19,064 bases of DNA. It comes from Spirulina sp. DLM2.Bin59. GTDB lineage: Bacteria > Cyanobacteriota > Cyanobacteriia > Cyanobacteriales > Spirulinaceae. Location of the stretch: NCBI GenBank assembly GCA_007693875.1, contig RECT01000245.1:1-19064 (forward strand). Direction: 5' to 3'. Position numbers and translations under genes: made by a program. The first letter of the stretch is position 1, and the number at the start of each line of letters is the position of its first letter. Shown here in pieces: positions 14,743 to 19,064 of this stretch. The notes beneath the pieces are model-generated. The model did no database searches. It worked only from the letters and a program-made list of their open reading frames with translations, and had not been told where the DNA came from.

Positions 14743-16188
14743 ATGAGTGCAACTTCGGTCAAAACCCTCGTCAACCAACCCTACAAATATGGGTTCATCA
14801 CCGATATTGAAGCCGATAGCTTACCCCCCGGCCTCAGTGAGGAGGTCGTGCGGCTCATTTCTGCCAAGAAAAATGAGCCAGAATTCATGCTGGAATTTCG
14901 CCTCAAGGCCTATCGGCAATGGCTGACCATGAGCGAACCCAACTGGGCCCACGTCGGTTATCCCCCCATTGATTACCAAAATATCATCTACTACTCCGCT
15001 CCCAAAAAGAAGGATGGCGAAAAGTTAGCCAGTTTAGATGAAGTGGATCCGGCCCTGCTGGAAACCTTTGAAAAATTGGGCATCCCCCTTTCGGAGCAAA
15101 AACGTCTAGGGAATGTGGCCGTTGATGCCATCTTCGATAGTGTATCCATTGCTACGACGTTTAAGAAAAAACTGGGTGAAGCAGGGGTGATTTTTTGCTC
15201 CATTTCTGAAGCCCTGCAGGAACATCCGGAATTGGTGGAGAAATACCTGGGAACTGTTGTCCCCATTGGTGATAACTACTTTGCAGCCCTCAATTCTGCT
15301 GTGTTTAGTGATGGCTCCTTTGTCTATATCCCCAAGGGTGTCACCTGCCCCATGGAACTCTCTACCTATTTCCGGATTAATAACGGCGATACAGGGCAGT
15401 TTGAGCGGACATTGATTGTGGCGGAAGAAGGGGCTTCGGTGAGCTATTTGGAAGGCTGCACTGCTCCCATGTACGATAGCAATCAACTCCATGCTGCCAT
15501 TGTTGAATTGGTGGCTCTGGATAATGCGGAAATCAAATATTCCACGGTACAAAACTGGTATGCCGGGGATGAAAATGGCAAGGGAGGGATCTATAATTTC
15601 GTGACGAAACGGGGCCTCTGCAAGGGGGTTAATTCCAAAATCTCCTGGACCCAAGTGGAAACCGGTTCGGCCATTACCTGGAAATACCCCAGTTGTGTCC
15701 TGGTAGGGGATAATTCCGTGGGGGAATTTTATTCCATCGCCCTGACGAACAATTGCCAACAGGCGGATACCGGCACAAAAATGATCCATATTGGCCGCAA
15801 CACCCGGAGCCGGATTATTTCTAAGGGAATTTCGGCGGGTCAATCCCAGAATAGTTATCGGGGTTTGGTGAAGATGGGGCCCAAGGCCAAGGGGGCGCGG
15901 AATTATTCCCAATGTGATTCGATGCTGATTGGCGATCGCGCCCAGGCCAACACATTCCCCTATATCCAGGTGGATAACCCAGGGGCTAAGGTGGAGCATG
16001 AAGCCTCCACTTCTAAAATTGGCGAGGATCAACTCTTCTACTTTGCCCAGCGGGGCATCAGTGCCGAAGATGCGATCTCGATGCTGATTAGCGGTTTCTG
16101 TAAGGATGTCTTTAATCAGTTGCCCATGGAGTTTGCCGCTGAAGCGGATAAGCTCCTCAGCCTCAAATTAGAGGGAACCGTGGGTTAA
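14743..16188 (+). CDS. sufB: Fe-S cluster assembly scaffold protein SufB
   Basis: 481 residues. Core subunit of the SufBC2D scaffold on which Fe-S clusters are built. It has the cyanobacterial/plastid SufB N-terminus (KYGFITDIEADSLPPGLSEEVV), then the right-handed beta-helix core. Near the C-terminus, ARNYSQCDSML contains C391, equivalent to the essential Cys405 of E. coli SufB, and KVEHEAS contains E420, equivalent to Glu434. Start: ATG at 14743 with GGAGA 12 nt upstream. First gene of the sufBCDS operon, downstream of the SufR operators. A 102-nt gap with a hairpin separates it from sufC. Confidence 0.98.
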   Translation: MSATSVKTLVNQPYKYGFITDIEADSLPPGLSEEVVRLISAKKNEPEFMLEFRLKAYRQWLTMSEPNWAHVGYPPIDYQNIIYYSAPKKKDGEKLASLDEVDPALLETFEKLGIPLSEQKRLGNVAVDAIFDSVSIATTFKKKLGEAGVIFCSISEALQEHPELVEKYLGTVVPIGDNYFAALNSAVFSDGSFVYIPKGVTCPMELSTYFRINNGDTGQFERTLIVAEEGASVSYLEGCTAPMYDSNQLHAAIVELVALDNAEIKYSTVQNWYAGDENGKGGIYNFVTKRGLCKGVNSKISWTQVETGSAITWKYPSCVLVGDNSVGEFYSIALTNNCQQADTGTKMIHIGRNTRSRIISKGISAGQSQNSYRGLVKMGPKAKGARNYSQCDSMLIGDRAQANTFPYIQVDNPGAKVEHEASTSKIGEDQLFYFAQRGISAEDAISMLISGFCKDVFNQLPMEFAAEADKLLSLKLEGTVG

Positions 16189-16194
16189 TCCTCT

Positions 16195-16224
16195 AGGGGC
16201 GAAGAATTTTGATTTTTCGCCCCT
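16195..16224 (+). repeat. Intercistronic hairpin between sufB and sufC
   Basis: AGGGGCGAA (16195-16203) pairs perfectly with TTCGCCCCT (16216-16224) around a 12-nt A/T-rich loop. It begins 7 nt after the sufB stop. It is a variant of the GGGCGAAAA palindrome at 7497 and 10525; a further CGCCCCTACCC half-copy follows at about 16239. In RNA it could protect the sufB 3' end or attenuate sufCDS. Confidence 0.8.
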
Positions 16225-16290
16225 ATCCATCGCCCTTGTCGCCCCTACCCATTGCTTGCCTTATTCCTCCATTTTGATAATTTATTGACC

Positions 16291-17067
16291 ATGATCAACC
16301 CCAACAGCGACGTTATTCTATCTGTCAAGAACCTTACCGCCAATGTGGATGGTACACCTATCCTAAAAGGGGTAGATTTAGAGGTGAAAGCGGGTGAAGT
16401 CCATGCGATTATGGGCCGCAATGGCTCCGGTAAAAGTACCTTCTCGAAAGTCCTCGCTGGCCACCCGGATTATGAAGTTACTGGTGGTGAAGTGCTTTAC
16501 TATGGTGAAAATATTCTCGAATTAGAACCCGACGAACGGGCCCTGAAGGGGATTTTTCTTGCCTTTCAGTACCCCTTAGAAATTCCGGGTGTGAGTAATT
16601 TGGATTTTTTGCGGGTGGCCTATAACTCCCGCCAAAAAGCCCTCGGTTTGGCAGAGCTGGACACCTTCGATTTTGAAGATCTGGTGATTGAAAGATTGGG
16701 CGTTGTGCAAATGGATGCGAAATTTTTAGACCGCAGCGTCAATGAAGGCTTCTCAGGCGGTGAGAAAAAACGTAATGAAATTTTACAAATGGCGCTCCTA
16801 GAGCCGAAGGTGGCCATTCTTGACGAAACGGATTCGGGCTTAGACATCGACGCTCTGCGGATTGTCGCTGGTGGCGTCAATCACTTGGCCAATGAAAATA
16901 ACGCCACGATCATGATCACCCACTATCAACGACTGCTGGACTACATTGAGCCGGACTATGTCCATGTCATGCAGGATGGCCAGATTGTCACCAGTGGCGG
17001 TAAAGAATTGGCATTAAAACTGGAAGCGGAAGGTTATGAGTTCCTAGATGCTGAGGTCACGGCATAA
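16291..17067 (+). CDS. sufC: Fe-S cluster assembly ATPase SufC
   Basis: 258 residues. ABC-type ATPase that dimerises on SufB and SufD and drives scaffold rearrangement. Walker A GRNGSGKST (42-50), Q-loop Q93, signature SGGEKKR (155-161), Walker B VAILDETD (174-181), D-loop SGLD (182-185) and switch H211 are all intact. It is soluble, with no membrane helices, as expected for SufC rather than a transporter. The ATG at 16291 is chosen; the TTG-initiated extension from 16252 runs through repeat-derived sequence. The stop overlaps the sufD start as TAATG, a one-base overlap that implies coupled translation. Confidence 0.98.
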   Translation: MINPNSDVILSVKNLTANVDGTPILKGVDLEVKAGEVHAIMGRNGSGKSTFSKVLAGHPDYEVTGGEVLYYGENILELEPDERALKGIFLAFQYPLEIPGVSNLDFLRVAYNSRQKALGLAELDTFDFEDLVIERLGVVQMDAKFLDRSVNEGFSGGEKKRNEILQMALLEPKVAILDETDSGLDIDALRIVAGGVNHLANENNATIMITHYQRLLDYIEPDYVHVMQDGQIVTSGGKELALKLEAEGYEFLDAEVTA

Positions 17068-18440
17068 TGGTGGTATCTGCTGACATCCTAAACGCTATGC
17101 TTCAAACTGACGCTTACCTCAGTGACCTCCTTAAACAGAGCCAAACCCAGACGATCCGTGTCCGGTCTGAAATTTCCGGATGGTTACAGGAGCTGCGTCA
17201 GAAGGCGGCCTATGAGGTAGCCCACCAACAACTCCCCACTCGCCGCGATGAGGAATGGCAGTTTACGGATCTCCGAGAGTTGAAGGCGATCGCCTTTGAA
17301 AATCCCCCCGCTGTCAATCTTGACCGGGAAACCCTCGCCAGCTTTGTCCTCCCTGAGGCCAATCACACCCAAGCGGTGTTTGTTAATGGTGTATTTGCGC
17401 CAGAATTGTCCGATCTGACGGGTCTGCCGCCGGGGGTGTTTGTGGGCAATTTGATGGGATTGCCCCTAGAAGCCAATTATGACGCGATTAAGTATATTGC
17501 CCATCAAGATGATGCCAGCGAGGTGTTTACGGCTCTCAATAGCACGGGGTTTCCCGATGTGGCGGTCATTTGGGCCGAGGCCGATGTGACGGTGACAACA
17601 CCGATTCATCTGCTCTGGCTGACGGTTCCCACGGCAAACCCGGCTTTGATTCAACCTCGGGGCCTGTTGATTGCTGATCCGGGGTCGAGCCTGACGGTGG
17701 TTGAACAGTATGGGGTGGCGATCGCCGCCTGTGCCGACTTCACCAACACGCCCCCCTATTTCAACAATGCAGTGCTGGAGGTGTTCACTCGGGAAAATGC
17801 CCGGGTCAACCATACCCGCTACCAACGGGAATCCGGCAGTGGATTCCACATCGGTAAAACCGTTGTGGTGCAAGAGCGCGACAGTCACTACACCACCCAA
17901 ACCATTAACTTTGGGGCGAAGTTGTCCCGCCATCATCTCAATATTTGGCAAAAGGGGCCGAACACCGAAACCTATCTCAATGGTTTAACCCTGGCGGATC
18001 ATGCCCAGGTGTCCGATACCCACAGCCTGATTGCCCTCAACCATCCCCACGGCGTTACCGATCAACTCCATAAATGTATTGTTGATGCCCAGGCCCATGC
18101 CATTTTCAGTGGTAAGGTTTTGGTTCCCCAGGCGGCGCAGCAAACCGAAGCGGCCCAGTTGAATCGTAATCTCCTCCTCTCGCCCCAAGCGCGGGTCAAT
18201 ACCCAACCCCAGTTACAAATTACGGCGGATAACGTTAAATGTACCCATGGGGCAACGGTGAGCCAGATTGATGCCGATGAATTGTTCTATTTACAAAGTC
18301 GGGGCATTAATGCGGAGCAAGCCAGGGATCTACTCCTGGATGCCTTTGCTGCTGAGGTGTTGGATCGGATTCCATTGTCCTCCCTGCGCCAACGGTTGAG
18401 CCAATGTGTTGCTTGTCGTACTGAAGAGTTATTTGTTTAA
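17067..18440 (+). CDS. sufD: Fe-S cluster assembly protein SufD
   Basis: 457 residues. Partner of SufB and SufC in the scaffold, required mainly for iron acquisition. The N-terminal helical part includes RRDEEWQFTDLR (60-70), a SufD signature; the beta-helix core follows. KCTHGATVSQIDADELFYLQSRGI (about 391-414) contains H394, corresponding to the functional His360 of E. coli SufD. Two Cys in the last residues (C447, C450) are not a known feature of the family and may be incidental. It begins on the sufC stop and is followed 12 nt later by sufS. Confidence 0.97.
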   Translation: MVVSADILNAMLQTDAYLSDLLKQSQTQTIRVRSEISGWLQELRQKAAYEVAHQQLPTRRDEEWQFTDLRELKAIAFENPPAVNLDRETLASFVLPEANHTQAVFVNGVFAPELSDLTGLPPGVFVGNLMGLPLEANYDAIKYIAHQDDASEVFTALNSTGFPDVAVIWAEADVTVTTPIHLLWLTVPTANPALIQPRGLLIADPGSSLTVVEQYGVAIAACADFTNTPPYFNNAVLEVFTRENARVNHTRYQRESGSGFHIGKTVVVQERDSHYTTQTINFGAKLSRHHLNIWQKGPNTETYLNGLTLADHAQVSDTHSLIALNHPHGVTDQLHKCIVDAQAHAIFSGKVLVPQAAQQTEAAQLNRNLLLSPQARVNTQPQLQITADNVKCTHGATVSQIDADELFYLQSRGINAEQARDLLLDAFAAEVLDRIPLSSLRQRLSQCVACRTEELFV

Positions 18441-18452
18441 GGGGCGATCGCC

Positions 18453-19064
18453 ATGGTATTTCTGCAACATTCTTCCCTAGCCGTTGAACGGCGCTCAGAC
18501 TTCCCGATCCTCAACCAACAGGTTCACGATCGCCCCCTGATCTATCTCGACAGCGCCGCCACTTCTCAAAAACCCCAGGCGGTGCTCGACGCCCTCGATC
18601 ACTACTACCAATGGGATAACGCCAATGTCCATCGGGGGGCCCATGCCCTCAGTGCGCGGGCGACAACGGCCTATGAGGGGGCGCGGGATAAGGTGGCGGC
18701 CTTTATTGGTGCCGCCTCCCGCAATGAAATTGTCTTCACCCGCAATGCCAGTGAAGCGATTAATTTGGTGGCCTATAGCTGGGGGATGACGACGCTTCAG
18801 CCGGGGGATGAGATCATTCTTTCGATGATGGAGCACCATAGTAATCTTGTGCCTTGGCAGATGGTGGCGCAGAAAACTGGGGCGGTCTTGAAGCATGTGC
18901 CTTTAACAGCAACGGAGGAATTTGATCTCGTTGCCTTTGAGGGGCTGTTGAGCGATCGCACCCGTTTAGTGGCCGTCGTTCATGTCTCCAATACCCTCGG
19001 CTGTGTCAATCCTGTGGCAGAGATCATCACCCGGGCCCATCAAGTGGGGGCGAAGGTCCTCATT
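18453..19064 (+). CDS. sufS: Cysteine desulfurase SufS, N-terminal part (cut by window edge)
   Basis: 204 codons are present and the frame is open to the end of the window. SufS is a PLP enzyme that takes sulfur from cysteine, giving alanine and a persulfide for SufBCD. Visible class II NifS/SufS motifs: YLDSAATSQKP (31-41), NVHRGAH (58-64), FTRNASEAINLVA (95-107), MMEHHSNLVPWQ (125-136) with the cofactor-stacking His, and HVSNTLG (177-183). The PLP lysine and the catalytic cysteine would lie beyond the edge. A HIP1 decamer GGCGATCGCC (18443-18452) directly abuts the ATG, occupying the ribosome-site position. Confidence 0.97.
   Translation, partial: MVFLQHSSLAVERRSDFPILNQQVHDRPLIYLDSAATSQKPQAVLDALDHYYQWDNANVHRGAHALSARATTAYEGARDKVAAFIGAASRNEIVFTRNASEAINLVAYSWGMTTLQPGDEIILSMMEHHSNLVPWQMVAQKTGAVLKHVPLTATEEFDLVAFEGLLSDRTRLVAVVHVSNTLGCVNPVAEIITRAHQVGAKVLI

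Noticed and set aside
15106..16032. 308-codon minus-strand open frame
   Set aside because: It is wholly antisense to sufB, which is unmistakable; the frame is a by-product of codon bias.
1..19064. CRISPR array, tRNA or rRNA genes, insertion sequence transposases
   Set aside because: I looked for regularly spaced direct repeats, cloverleaf ends and transposase frames and found none.

Overview
The window looks cyanobacterial. The octamer GCGATCGC (HIP1) occurs about once per 0.7 kb. The gene set is typical of oxygenic phototrophs: chlM, ycf20, a DUF3611 protein, and sufR divergent from sufBCDS. Intergenic heptamer repeats of the GGAGTAG type and GGGCGAAAA palindromes also fit. I cannot name the genus.

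Layout. The left edge (1-878, minus strand) holds the N-terminal part of a contractile tail sheath protein. It is probably the first gene of a contractile injection system operon that continues outside the window. A 555-bp divergent spacer with small inverted repeats separates it from a plus-strand gene (1434-4070) encoding an ammonium transporter fused to PAS and histidine kinase domains. Next comes a compact plus-strand group: riboflavin synthase alpha chain, Ycf20 (DUF565), and a large P-loop protein resembling a degenerate superfamily I helicase/recombinase. It converges on chlM (Mg-protoporphyrin IX methyltransferase, minus). The convergent spacer is almost entirely nested repeats.

Region 8.2-13.8 kb is a loose set of single genes: a second histidine kinase of the same type with a degenerate receiver domain, cutA (minus), a short conserved membrane/coiled-coil protein, a Rieske non-haem iron oxygenase, a 436-residue membrane protein of unknown function (minus), and a DUF3611 membrane protein. 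Several neighbours overlap at their 3' ends.

Region 13.8-19.06 kb is the iron-sulfur assembly locus. sufR (minus) is divergent from sufB-sufC-sufD-sufS (plus), and sufS is cut by the right edge. Two CAAC-N6-GTTG operators lie between sufR and sufB, matching the known SufR autoregulatory arrangement. SufBCD forms the scaffold/ATPase complex, SufS supplies sulfur from cysteine, and SufR represses when it carries its cluster.

Most notable for a second look: the sheath gene at the left edge, the transporter-kinase fusion, the kinase with a Glu in place of the phospho-accepting Asp, and a 56-bp inverted-repeat-bounded element present twice with a partial third copy.
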